Source: an uncultured Psychrobacter sp.
Lineage (GTDB): Bacteria; Pseudomonadota; Gammaproteobacteria; Pseudomonadales; Moraxellaceae
Assembly: GCA_947489525.1 (NCBI GenBank)
Contig: CANLDW010000004.1
Location: forward strand, 1 to 64,000
DNA length: 64,000 nt
Direction of reading: 5' to 3'
The translations under genes were made by a program, and so were the position numbers. Positions 18,154-26,340 of the stretch are shown one piece after another. Every line of letters starts with the position of its first letter. Position 1 is the stretch's first letter. The notes under the pieces were generated by a model, which was not told the origin of the DNA, did not search any database, and worked only from the letters and a program-made list of their open reading frames with translations.

Positions 18154-19045
18154 GTAAATAAACTTCCCAAGGTTGACTGATTCTGGCGATAGTTTGCGCT
18201 GATAAAATAGGCGGGTTGCCCGTACTTTCATCGATAGTGATTTGGCTCTCAAAACAAGCGATTGCTTGCGCTTTACGCTGTCGCTGATCAGCGTTTAAAT
18301 CCAGTCGCCGTGCATGATGCCAAGGAATACGGCTATCGGCAGGCTTTGCCCAATGCCATGCCCAGATAAGGACTTGATAGCAGTCTAGGCTATGTTGTTT
18401 AGCAAAGGCGGCGACCACTTGCCCTGTGGCTTCATGATCAGGATGACCGTCAAACTCAAACGGTGTTACTAAAATGTCCTCAGGCTGGATAATCGCTGCT
18501 AATTTTTTATTAAATTCAGTTTGCTGATGAAACACCTCACCATCAGTTAAATCCAAAGCAATAATCGTCACATGATGATCAATACCTAATGCCTTTAACG
18601 CTGCAAGGCTCTCTTGTGGTCGAACAATATCAAGCGTCTCTGGTGGATAAAGCTGCGAGTCTGGATGGCTTTGAGTACCGTTGGTCACGTGAATAATAGT
18701 TATAGGATTACCCTTTGCCGCAAGTTGTTGTAGCAAACCGCCGCAGCCTAAAATCTCATCATCAGGATGCGGAGAAAAGATACATATCCGCTGCTGTACT
18801 GGAAAATTTGTCCTAATATCCAAGCGCGGCAAGTCTTGTAAACCCTGCCAGTTTTGCCAAGCGTCTTGACTGGTACCATCACCCTCTATTACGCGGTCAC
18901 CGACGATCGGATGTTGTTGTTTTACGTGTTCTTGATTGACGTGTTGTTTTTTTGCAGACCTGAATGCTACCGTATTATTTTTCTGAAAGTCATGCGCTAT
19001 AGATGCCATTACAGGCACAGCATCACTAGGCGTTAGAGTTGCCAT
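18137..19045 (-). CDS. PIG-L-family (LmbE) N-deacetylase
   Basis: A 302-residue PIG-L/LmbE protein. CIFSPHPDDEILGCGG holds the zinc-binding His-Pro-Asp-Asp motif and PFEFDGHPDHEATGQVVAAF is the second conserved His block. Family members remove N-acetyl groups from GlcNAc conjugates (PIG-L, MshB, BshB). There is no signal peptide; residues about 1-70 are a low-complexity extension. It overlaps the dehydrogenase-like gene upstream by 13 bases and the methyltransferase downstream by 17, so it belongs to the same translation-coupled set. Confidence 0.87.
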   Translation of the reverse strand: MATLTPSDAVPVMASIAHDFQKNNTVAFRSAKKQHVNQEHVKQQHPIVGDRVIEGDGTSQDAWQNWQGLQDLPRLDIRTNFPVQQRICIFSPHPDDEILGCGGLLQQLAAKGNPITIIHVTNGTQSHPDSQLYPPETLDIVRPQESLAALKALGIDHHVTIIALDLTDGEVFHQQTEFNKKLAAIIQPEDILVTPFEFDGHPDHEATGQVVAAFAKQHSLDCYQVLIWAWHWAKPADSRIPWHHARRLDLNADQRQRKAQAIACFESQITIDESTGNPPILSAQTIARISQPWEVYLHEPHA

Positions 19046-20208
19046 AGGTTGTCTCGTTTTTTAGATTTATCAGCCGTTGTTTTGCTCGTCAAAATACTAG
19101 ACAGCTCGCCAATTTTTTGTAAATCGAATGCCCCATGACTTTGACGAATAAACACGGGTAGATCCGCCGCTAGTCTAGCGAAATGGGCGTTGGTACAAAA
19201 CGGCGCAGCGCCTAATGCTTGACCGACGCTATCTAAGACTTGACGCGCTACTCGCTCTACGTTTGCTCGAAGCGCGCGGATAGCCAGCTCGTGACTATTT
19301 TTATGCTGAGATTGTGATTCGCTATCTATGAGATCTGCCACATGATGAAAATACTGCTGAGTGATCATTAGCGCCGTGCTAATCTCACCTAAATACATGG
19401 CTTTATAATCATTTGGTTTATGCTGATAAGACGTTAGCAAATAGTCTGCTAGACGAGTCGTTGCCCCATACCAACACGCAGCGACCCCTGCCGCACCGTG
19501 CCAGAATCCGGCGCGCGCTAAATATTCATTTGCTGCGCCAACTTGTTCGGCTACTACATTATCAAACTCTATTGTCGCTGTATCGGTCGCCTGCATACCG
19601 ACCGCTTGCCAGCTACTACCATCAATGGTAATACCTGCTTGCTGCATATCTACAATAAGCAATTGCGAGTCACCATTGTCATTGCGATAAGTCATAAGGC
19701 CATAATCAACGATATGCGCTCCTGAACACCACGCCTTAGTACCATTAATTGTACCATTAACAGTGCCTTTAACTTTGCCTTGCAGGCTTGCTTCTTTATG
19801 CTGGGGAGATGGGTCTTGTTCGAAGTTTAGAGGAAGCCCCTCGGCTGCCCAAACCGCCCATAGTCCTGTTCTCTGTTTGTCGTAGCCGACTTCATGCAAA
19901 ATACTTAGCGCATCCAGGTGCGACTCAAACCATTTGGCAATGGTTAAATCAAGGCCTGCAACGTACGCCAATACTTGCCAGCGGATCAAGGTATTTGCAT
20001 GGTATTTATCGCCGCTGGCAGGGTGAGGAATCTTATCGCTATAGGTGACCAGAACGGCTAATATCTTATGGCGCAGCTCATCTGTCATGACAGACGCATG
20101 ACTCATTTGACCATCAGCATTTATAACAGTATCTACCGCCGCTTGGATAGACGCTAATACTGTGTTGTTTATCGTTTTACTTACTACGCTTTGACTTAGA
20201 GTGTTCAC
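19033..20208 (-). CDS. acyl-CoA dehydrogenase-like flavoprotein
   Basis: A 391-residue protein of the acyl-CoA dehydrogenase fold but divergent: GLWAVWAAEGLPLNFEQ, NGTKAWCSGAHIVDYGLMTY (middle beta domain) and CTNAHFARLAADLPVFIRQS in the helical end. The usual catalytic-Glu motif IYEGT is not seen, so dehydrogenase activity is uncertain; it could be a monooxygenase-type (DszC/HsaA-like) or a non-catalytic member. A short repeat at residues about 143-158 (KGTVNGTINGTK) is encoded by near-identical units. It lies 36 bases after otsA and overlaps the PIG-L gene. Confidence 0.78.
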   Translation of the reverse strand: MNTLSQSVVSKTINNTVLASIQAAVDTVINADGQMSHASVMTDELRHKILAVLVTYSDKIPHPASGDKYHANTLIRWQVLAYVAGLDLTIAKWFESHLDALSILHEVGYDKQRTGLWAVWAAEGLPLNFEQDPSPQHKEASLQGKVKGTVNGTINGTKAWCSGAHIVDYGLMTYRNDNGDSQLLIVDMQQAGITIDGSSWQAVGMQATDTATIEFDNVVAEQVGAANEYLARAGFWHGAAGVAACWYGATTRLADYLLTSYQHKPNDYKAMYLGEISTALMITQQYFHHVADLIDSESQSQHKNSHELAIRALRANVERVARQVLDSVGQALGAAPFCTNAHFARLAADLPVFIRQSHGAFDLQKIGELSSILTSKTTADKSKKRDNLWQL

Positions 20209-20244
20209 AATAAAATGTCCTAGTTATTGTTATATATTGAACTT

Positions 20245-21873
20245 TCAGATTATGCTTTTATCAGGATTTTGATGTTTTTTTGTGTCGTACAAATCATCCA
20301 AAAAGTCTTGCTGCCAAGCGTGAATATCATAGTCTTTCAGACCTTTTAACAACGTCTGATAACGACTTTTGCGCTCGGCAAGGGGCAGGGTTAGAGCGGT
20401 TTTTAAACCTTGTATAATACTCGCTGGTTGCTGGGGGTCGATAAGCACTGCCTCCTGCATTTGCGCGGCTGCGCCCGCGTAACGAGAGAGCAATAATACG
20501 CCTGGATTATCTGGATTTTGCGCAGCGATATACTCTTTAGCGACTAGATTCATCCCGTCTTTGAGCGAGTTTACCCAGCCTACATCGCTTTGATAAAACG
20601 CGGTCACAAGTTTTTCATGGCATAGCACTTTTTCGCTATAAGTGATGGCTTGCCAGTGCTTTAAAGGGTCATTGTTTCTTAAACCCGTAGCGTTACAGGT
20701 AGCGACTTCTACGGGCTTTGATTGACCCTGATCTAAGCTGCTACAAGTGCAATTATCAGCTAAAAACTGTTGATTGACAGCCTGAACACGTAGCTTAACT
20801 TGTTCATAAAGCTGCTGATAAACGGGTAAATCCAAGCGACTTGGGCAGGCAATTTGCAAGAATTTGAGCTGGTTTTGATATTGTGGATATTGCTCTAAAA
20901 ACGCGCGATAAGCTGAGAAACGTGCTAGTAGCCCTTTAGAGTAATCAATTCTATCCACGGCTATTATTTGCTGCGCGGTAGACTTTACAAGGTTTTTTTG
21001 ACTGTTGTTAGGAGCTGGTACACGCTTAGCAGAAGACAAACGCTCGATTTGATTCTGAATTCTATCGACATTGATACCGATAGGATAAGTGTTAACCGTG
21101 AGGCAATGCGCTGGGATTGCATCTAAGTCAAGCGCTAGCTGTACACTCACTGAGCGATTAGTGTAAGTAAAATGCTGCTTCGCCTCACTAGAGTTCACTG
21201 CTGAATCTAAGCAGCTATCCTTTAGATAATGCTGTAAGACGGCAAGGCAATTGGCTTTATCTTGCTCCGTTTGCGTACCAATTAAATTATAATGGGCAAG
21301 ATGATAAATAAGCTCAGCGCTTTTGCTCAGGGTTTGCCAAAACGTTAGCGGAGCAAACGGAATATGCAAAAAAAAGCCGATACGGTTATTCATACCAAGC
21401 TTGCGGCAGTGATAGGCCACACTTAAAAAGTGATAATCATGCACCCAAATGACGTCGTCAGGTTCAACAACGTCTTTTAGCTGCTGAGCGAACCGCCGGT
21501 TTACCTCTTGATAGCCTGCATAGTCGTCTGGAGCCTGACTGACTAGATGAGACTGCTCGTGCAGCAATAACCACAATACATTATTGGCAAAGCCGCAGTA
21601 GTAGTGCTGGTACTGACAAGGGGTTAGGTTAGTGGTGATGTAAGTGATGTTACTCGTGGTTCTTTGTCCATCTACGCTAGCGCCGCTGACAACTTTTTCA
21701 TGATAATGAAATTCATTGCTCTGTTTATTGCTATCCTCAATCTCACCGTTCCAGCCCATCCAGATAACGGAGCGCCCCTTTAACACATCGTTGAGGGCAA
21801 CGGCCAGCCCGCCTGCCATGGGACCCTTATCAGGTAATTTAACCCGATTGGATAACACTACTAAACGGCTCAT
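20245..21873 (-). CDS. otsA: trehalose-6-phosphate synthase
   Basis: A 542-residue GT20 enzyme that makes trehalose-6-phosphate from UDP-glucose and glucose-6-phosphate. Blocks: SNRVKLPDKGPMAGGLAVAL (phosphate loop), VWVHDYHFL, RIGFFLHIPFAP, IIAVDRIDYSKGL and VNSLKDGMNLVAKEYIAAQ. It is longer than E. coli OtsA (474) owing to variable inserts, for example about 375-400. ATG overlaps the otsB stop (ATGA). Trehalose is an osmo- and cold-protectant, which suits a Psychrobacter-like host. Confidence 0.95.
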   Translation of the reverse strand: MSRLVVLSNRVKLPDKGPMAGGLAVALNDVLKGRSVIWMGWNGEIEDSNKQSNEFHYHEKVVSGASVDGQRTTSNITYITTNLTPCQYQHYYCGFANNVLWLLLHEQSHLVSQAPDDYAGYQEVNRRFAQQLKDVVEPDDVIWVHDYHFLSVAYHCRKLGMNNRIGFFLHIPFAPLTFWQTLSKSAELIYHLAHYNLIGTQTEQDKANCLAVLQHYLKDSCLDSAVNSSEAKQHFTYTNRSVSVQLALDLDAIPAHCLTVNTYPIGINVDRIQNQIERLSSAKRVPAPNNSQKNLVKSTAQQIIAVDRIDYSKGLLARFSAYRAFLEQYPQYQNQLKFLQIACPSRLDLPVYQQLYEQVKLRVQAVNQQFLADNCTCSSLDQGQSKPVEVATCNATGLRNNDPLKHWQAITYSEKVLCHEKLVTAFYQSDVGWVNSLKDGMNLVAKEYIAAQNPDNPGVLLLSRYAGAAAQMQEAVLIDPQQPASIIQGLKTALTLPLAERKSRYQTLLKGLKDYDIHAWQQDFLDDLYDTKKHQNPDKSII

Positions 21874-22832
21874 ATGATTGACCCCATACCTTTGCCAGAA
21901 GCGTTATAAGCCTGGTTAGATTCTAGAGTGGCCTGCTGCTGATAAAAAGCTAAAAAACTTGCTAACAACACCGTCACCTCAGTAGTATCATTGACATAAA
22001 AGTGCGCAGCTGTCGGCTCGTGACCGACTTTGATACCCATACCCTTTATGGACTGCAACAGCTGACCTTGAGTTTTTTTATCGTCTCCCTCAAAACGAGA
22101 ATTGTCACCTTGCATAAAACGGGAATTGTCACCTTGCACCGCGATAAATCCGGCTTCATCAGTAATGTCATCACCGATAAAAATAGGAACAAGCGCCTTG
22201 TTTTGCATGTTTGCTAACAAGCTCAAGATAGCGGTGCCTTTGTCAGCGCCTTTTGGCATGATCTCCCAGACACATTTACCTTGCTTTAATAGCCAAGCGT
22301 CATAATTTGTCACTGTCTTTGCTATGATGCGATAAGCTGTATCCGCTAGCTCTGGATTTTGCCGATAATGTACAGCGACGGAGTAGGGTTTATCTTCGAT
22401 AGATAAGTCAGGGTAGGGCATACAGGCTTGTTTGAGGACTTGCTTGATATCATTCAGCTCAGCACTATCGATCTTTACCCCACTTATGATGCTATCAGCG
22501 TCCGCTGTAAGCGCTATCTGCAAACCATGCGTCGCAGCAATAGGCAAATTAAGAGGAGATAACATCTGCCTTGCCTCAACAAGGCTGCGTCCCGTCACTG
22601 CCGCAATGTTGACACCGCAATCTTGTAGGCTCTGTAAAAGAGTGCGAGTAGTATGAGGAATGACACTGTCTCTAGGATTAAGCGTAAAATCAGCCAGCGT
22701 ACCGTCGATATCCAAAAACAATCCATAATCTTGTCCATTAGATAAACAATTAGCAAAATTATTTGGCTGGATATATATGGGAGAATGGCTTGAGCTGTGA
22801 TTTCTTCTTGGATTCACGTTGCATCCTTTCAA
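21870..22832 (-). CDS. otsB: trehalose-6-phosphate phosphatase
   Basis: A 320-residue HAD phosphatase: DYGLFLDIDGTLADF (nucleophile Asp), AAVTGRSLVEARQML and PIFIGDDITDEAGFIAV. It removes phosphate from trehalose-6-phosphate. Between motif IV and the cap end is a duplicated unit (QGDNSRFMQGDNSRFEGDD), encoded by a 27-base direct repeat at about 22094-22146, an in-frame tandem that could vary in copy number. It is first in the operon and overlaps otsA by 4 bases. The promoter region carries a 19-base direct repeat (22836-22870). Confidence 0.94.
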   Translation of the reverse strand: MKGCNVNPRRNHSSSHSPIYIQPNNFANCLSNGQDYGLFLDIDGTLADFTLNPRDSVIPHTTRTLLQSLQDCGVNIAAVTGRSLVEARQMLSPLNLPIAATHGLQIALTADADSIISGVKIDSAELNDIKQVLKQACMPYPDLSIEDKPYSVAVHYRQNPELADTAYRIIAKTVTNYDAWLLKQGKCVWEIMPKGADKGTAILSLLANMQNKALVPIFIGDDITDEAGFIAVQGDNSRFMQGDNSRFEGDDKKTQGQLLQSIKGMGIKVGHEPTAAHFYVNDTTEVTVLLASFLAFYQQQATLESNQAYNASGKGMGSII

Positions 22833-23123
22833 GTACAGTATAGAGTTCTAAATACAGTATAGAGTTCGCTTTTAAGCCGCTCAAAGATATAAGTATTATT
22901 TACTTCTTCTACATTTATATGGTTCTAAAAGTTGTATGGCTATAAAAGTGAACATAAGCAGTTGAGCTTGACTTTAGTTTGCCATATACCTTGTCACTCT
23001 GCGATAGGGTAAATAGTACGTTTGGTATAATTTTTATTAGTTTAACGCTTTAATATGCTAAAAAATTTATTTAGTTAAACATAAAAATGTAAAACCTAAA
23101 CCCAACAACTATCAAACTTAATA
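22833..23123. promoter_or_regulatory. upstream region of the otsBA operon
   Basis: A 291-base AT-rich gap. It holds a tandem pair of TACAGTATAGAGTTCTAAA-type units (22836-22870) directly upstream of otsB, which may include the promoter. No gene was seen. Confidence 0.45.
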
Positions 23124-23407
23124 TTAGGGTCTGTTGAACATTCAAATGTGGAACTGGCGGCGACTATTTTTTAGGCAATACGCAGTAAAATTTTCGAAGC
23201 CTAGTCATTCTAGGATAGACAATTTTGCCATGTATTGACAAAAAATAGACCCGCCCCCAAAATTTATAAAGAGGGGCTGATGCTAAAATCACCCCAAACG
23301 TCGTTATAAACCTAGCTAAGGCCCAGGCATTATCTTCGGTGTACGCCTAGTTTGGTGCAATTTTAGCTATCAGCAGTCCTAATATCTGAATGTTCAACAG
23401 ACCCTAA
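23124..23407. mobile_element. 284 bp MITE-like element with 21 bp terminal inverted repeats
   Basis: The left end TTAGGGTCTGTTGAACATTC and the right end GAATGTTCAACAGACCCTAA are near-perfect inverted repeats. The interior has no long open frame but further short palindromes. A TA lies outside GGGTCTG on both sides and may be the target duplication, as with IS630/Tc1-type insertions; this assignment is an inference. No autonomous partner is in the window. Confidence 0.8.
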
Positions 23408-23503
23408 ATTATTCGTTATACTTATTTAGTCCCTAGATGATTTTTTAACTCTTAGCATTTCAAACGCAAACACATTTAACTCAACGAGATATAAAGACTA
23501 CTT

Positions 23504-24151
23504 ATGACTGCTTTACTACCTTGCCTGTACTCGTTTCGCCGCTGTCCCTATGCCATGCGCGCCCGTCTCGGTATCGTGTTTGCCGAGATGCAGGTAGAGC
23601 TATGCGAAATTGTTCTAAAAAATAAACCGCCGCAAATGCTGGCGATCAGTCCAAAAGGTACAGTACCTGTCTTGCAGCTAACTGACGGTACGGTGATTGA
23701 AGAGAGTCGTGAGATCCTGATGTGGGCGCTTGAGCAAAACGACCCGCAAGGGCTGCTTAATACAGAGGTTTTGACGCAGGCCAATACGCTTATCGACCAA
23801 AACGATAATGAATTTAAATATTGGCTCGATCGTTATAAGTATGCCGATCGCCATCCGGATATGACCCAAAGCGAGTATCGGCAAAAAGGCGAGGTTTTTT
23901 TACAGGTGTTAGAAGCGCTGCTAACTGACAATCCTTACTTACTAGGAAATAATGTGACCACGGCTGATATTGGCATTATGCCTTTTGTCCGTCAATTTGC
24001 TCACGTTGATCGGGAGGTGTTTTATGATCTGCCTTATCCTAATCTGCAGCGTTGGTTACAAGAGTGGCTTGCGCATCCGCTATTTGTGCAAATGATGATG
24101 AAATATTCCCCTTGGCAAGAGGGCGACGAGAGAGTGACATTTCCTTCTTAG
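23504..24151 (+). CDS. glutathione S-transferase family protein
   Basis: A 215-residue GST. LYSFRRCPYAMRARLGI gives a CPYA glutaredoxin-like active site at about residue 14, followed by SPKGTVPVLQL and IEESREILMWALE (glutathione-binding cis-Pro and Ser). A Cys active site suggests the omega/beta-like, thiol-transferase side of the family rather than a Ser/Tyr transferase. The C-terminal helical domain has TTADIGIMPFVRQFAHVDRE. It lies just downstream of the 284 bp element, whose insertion may have altered its promoter. Confidence 0.9.
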   Translation: MTALLPCLYSFRRCPYAMRARLGIVFAEMQVELCEIVLKNKPPQMLAISPKGTVPVLQLTDGTVIEESREILMWALEQNDPQGLLNTEVLTQANTLIDQNDNEFKYWLDRYKYADRHPDMTQSEYRQKGEVFLQVLEALLTDNPYLLGNNVTTADIGIMPFVRQFAHVDREVFYDLPYPNLQRWLQEWLAHPLFVQMMMKYSPWQEGDERVTFPS

Positions 24152-24279
24152 CGCACAATTTATAGATTGAGTTTTCATACGTCTCACAGCAAAGTCATGT
24201 CATACAAGAGCCATTCAAAACCTATTGACCGCTGACTACTGATATCATACCCACCGCTATATAATAAAGACAGAACACT

Positions 24280-24987
24280 ATGCTACAAAACGCTGTAGAA
24301 CAACGCCCCGTATTCATGCCCAGAGTCAATAGTGACAATCTGGTCAAGACCGATCTGGTTCGCGTTGAGCGTCATGTGGGCTTTGCCAGTCGGCAGAAGA
24401 AAAAATCCATCAATGATCTGCACCACCTCATTCGCAAAAAGTATGGCTTTAACCATGTCTTGGAGCTATCTAGTAAATCGGGCAATAAGTTGAGTTTTTT
24501 GCTCAGTCCACTGAGCCTGAAATTGACGGATGAGAATAATGGCGCGCAGCATAGCGTCGAGAACCTCTTTCACGCCAGTAAGGTATTTGAGCACGGCGGC
24601 CCCTTTACCGACTTGCTTGATGTCCCGCCAAGACACGCTAAAAAAGACGAGCGCTTGCAAACCTCAGGGCAGCTTATCGGTTACAACGACTTCGGTATGG
24701 AGTGGCAAGTAGAGCCATTGACCATGTTTTACGATTGGCTGTATGTTAATGCGCTGAAGCAGAACACGCAGTTACATGCCGAGGTGATGCAGTATCAAGC
24801 CTTTACCGATATTGAGTTTAATCCTACTAAGTCTATTCATAGCTCAGCGTATGCGCTGGCTTTGTTTGTAGCACTCAATAAACGAGAATTGCTCGACAAT
24901 GTCGAAGATCCGATAGCGTTTTATGATTTATGTGCGGGGTTTAAGGTGAGTAATACGGCGCGTCTTTTGGCGGCAGGGTGGGATTGA
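24280..24987 (+). CDS. orphan NADAR-domain protein (DarG1-like antitoxin family)
   Basis: A 235-residue protein. RPVFMPRVN at the start, VERHVGFASRQKKKSI, KVFEHGGPFTDLLDVPPRHA, DFGMEWQVEPLTMFYDWLY and FTDIEFNPTKSIHSSAYALA match my memory of the DUF6977/NADAR proteins paired with the DarT1 DNA ADP-ribosyltransferase, where NADAR removes ADP-ribose from guanine in DNA. No toxin-like gene lies on either side (GST upstream, parvulin downstream), so this would be an orphan antitoxin or a housekeeping DNA de-ADP-ribosylase. Start ATG 24280; the upstream ribosome site is weak. Confidence 0.75.
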   Translation: MLQNAVEQRPVFMPRVNSDNLVKTDLVRVERHVGFASRQKKKSINDLHHLIRKKYGFNHVLELSSKSGNKLSFLLSPLSLKLTDENNGAQHSVENLFHASKVFEHGGPFTDLLDVPPRHAKKDERLQTSGQLIGYNDFGMEWQVEPLTMFYDWLYVNALKQNTQLHAEVMQYQAFTDIEFNPTKSIHSSAYALALFVALNKRELLDNVEDPIAFYDLCAGFKVSNTARLLAAGWD

Positions 24988-25036
24988 GATCTTTGCTATC
25001 GCATCATAAAGACTTTATTTTTAAGAGGTTTGTATT

Positions 25037-25315
25037 ATGGCTCGTACCGCTAGCGCACTACACATTTTAGTAAAAGACAAAGAGTTGGCTGAAGATATTA
25101 TTGTCAAGCTTAAAAAAGGCGCTCAGTTCGATGTGTTGGCTAAGAAACATTCAACTTGTCCATCAGCCAAAAAAGGCGGCAGCTTAGGTGAGTTTAAAAA
25201 AGGCGACATGATGCCAGCTTTTGACAAAGTCTGCTTCAACAGCGAACTCCTCACTCCGCATTTGGTAAAAACCAAATTTGGTTGGCATGTGGTTAAAGTG
25301 CTTTATAGAACGTAG
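25037..25315 (+). CDS. ppiC: parvulin-type peptidyl-prolyl isomerase
   Basis: A 92-residue single-domain parvulin: ALHILVKDKELAEDI, HSTCPSAKKGGSLGEFKKGD and LVKTKFGWHVVKVL are the PpiC core. There is no signal peptide, so it works in the cytoplasm, as E. coli PpiC (Par10) does. AAGAGG precedes ATG 25037. It lies 49 bases after the NADAR gene; co-transcription is possible. Confidence 0.93.
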   Translation: MARTASALHILVKDKELAEDIIVKLKKGAQFDVLAKKHSTCPSAKKGGSLGEFKKGDMMPAFDKVCFNSELLTPHLVKTKFGWHVVKVLYRT

Positions 25316-25445
25316 GTGCTAAAGTCTAAGGTAGCAAAGTAAGCTTGATCTGTTGTTGATAGAAAGAACACATAAATTTGTACAGATAATTTGAGTGTAA
25401 AACAACATGATAATTTTTGGGACTCGTTTCATAAAAGTGGATAAG

Positions 25446-25595
25446 TATAGTTAAATCACTATAAAACCGATACAGTGCTACTGGTACAAATTTTCCTTGC
25501 TTGCTGTGCGCTTCGCACTTTTCGATGCTACGCAAAATTTATTCCAGTAGCACTGGTAATATTAGCGTATCGATTTTATTTCGTATTGACTATAG
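25446..25595. repeat. TATAG-ended dispersed repeat, copy 2 (inverted core)
   Basis: A 150 bp element. Its left end (TATAGTTAAATCACTATAAA) and right end (TTTTATTTCGTATTGACTAT) match the ends of copies 1 and 3 in the same orientation. The core between TGCTACTGG and CCAGTAGCA reads CTTGCTTGCTGTGCGCTTCG, the reverse complement of the core in the other copies. The right end carries the stop codon of the truncated EamA gene. Confidence 0.85.
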
Positions 25596-26060
25596 TACTC
25601 CGACAATAGTATTTAGTAATAGTCTTTCTTTAAGTAATAACGCACCAAAAAGCGTAGCTGATATGGTCGCTGCCGCCATTAAAATCACCACGACATTAGC
25701 AGGATTGCCATACTCATAAGCCTTAGTCTCGAATACAAATAAAGTAAAAATGCCGAGAAAGGCACAAATAGCCACTGCTGCCATAATTCGCTTATTACTA
25801 GACTTATTGCTAGAGCTGGTAAATTCAGAAGTGATAAGATGCTGATACTGAATGCGTCTTGGCGTTTTACTTAACAGCGCTGATAGCAAGACAAAAGCAA
25901 TAATCGTTTTAAAAAAGGCAATGTCGTTACTTTTGAGTCCTGTATTTATTAGTAGTATGCTGAATATACCTATGGTGGCGTTGAGTGCGGCTGCCGTTAA
26001 AGCAAACACAAAGCCAAGTAAGTGATTTAAATTAGGGTTTATGCTCTTTGAGGTTTTCAT
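25590..26060 (-). pseudogene. EamA/DMT transporter, 3'-truncated by a repeat element
   Basis: 156 residues equal to the first EamA domain of a drug/metabolite transporter (about five TM helices; full-length members have about 300 residues and ten). The sequence stops at LLLKERLLLNTIVGVL, in the middle of the last helix of the first domain, and the TAG comes from the terminus of the 25446-25595 repeat. The second domain is gone. Its ATG overlaps the stop of the preceding EamA fragment (ATGA). It is most likely non-functional, though half-size EamA proteins can dimerise. Confidence 0.72.
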
Positions 26061-26340
26061 AGCTTTGGTTTAACCGATTCATCACTGAGTATCTTTTTTC
26101 TGTGCGTAAAGTTAACCGTCAAAAGAATAAGCCCCAGCAACACTAATCCCGACCCAATCAGTTCAATCATCGATAGAACTTCACCATATAGCAGCCAGCC
26201 AAAGAATAAGCCCGATATCGGAACCAGCAATGAATAAGGGGTGACTTTAGATAGACCGTGCTGACTAATAAGACGCGTCCATACCGCATAACCGAATAAA
26301 GTCACCACTAGAATGGATAACTGCGCTTCGATTACAGCCA
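26057..26340 (-). pseudogene. EamA/DMT transporter, C-terminal fragment
   Basis: The last 90 or so residues of another EamA protein (AVIEAQLSILVVTLFGYAVW to GLILLTVNFTHRKK). The frame continues up to 26482, but that part reads out of frame through the LysE-type gene and looks non-native. So the 5' two thirds of this transporter were lost in a deletion that placed its end directly after the lysE-like stop (26332). Overlap with the next EamA fragment is 4 bases. Confidence 0.7.

Noticed and set aside
18154..18252. Upstream extension of the NodS-like methyltransferase
   Set aside because: It runs through the PIG-L gene in another frame; the ATG at 18153 has a good ribosome site.
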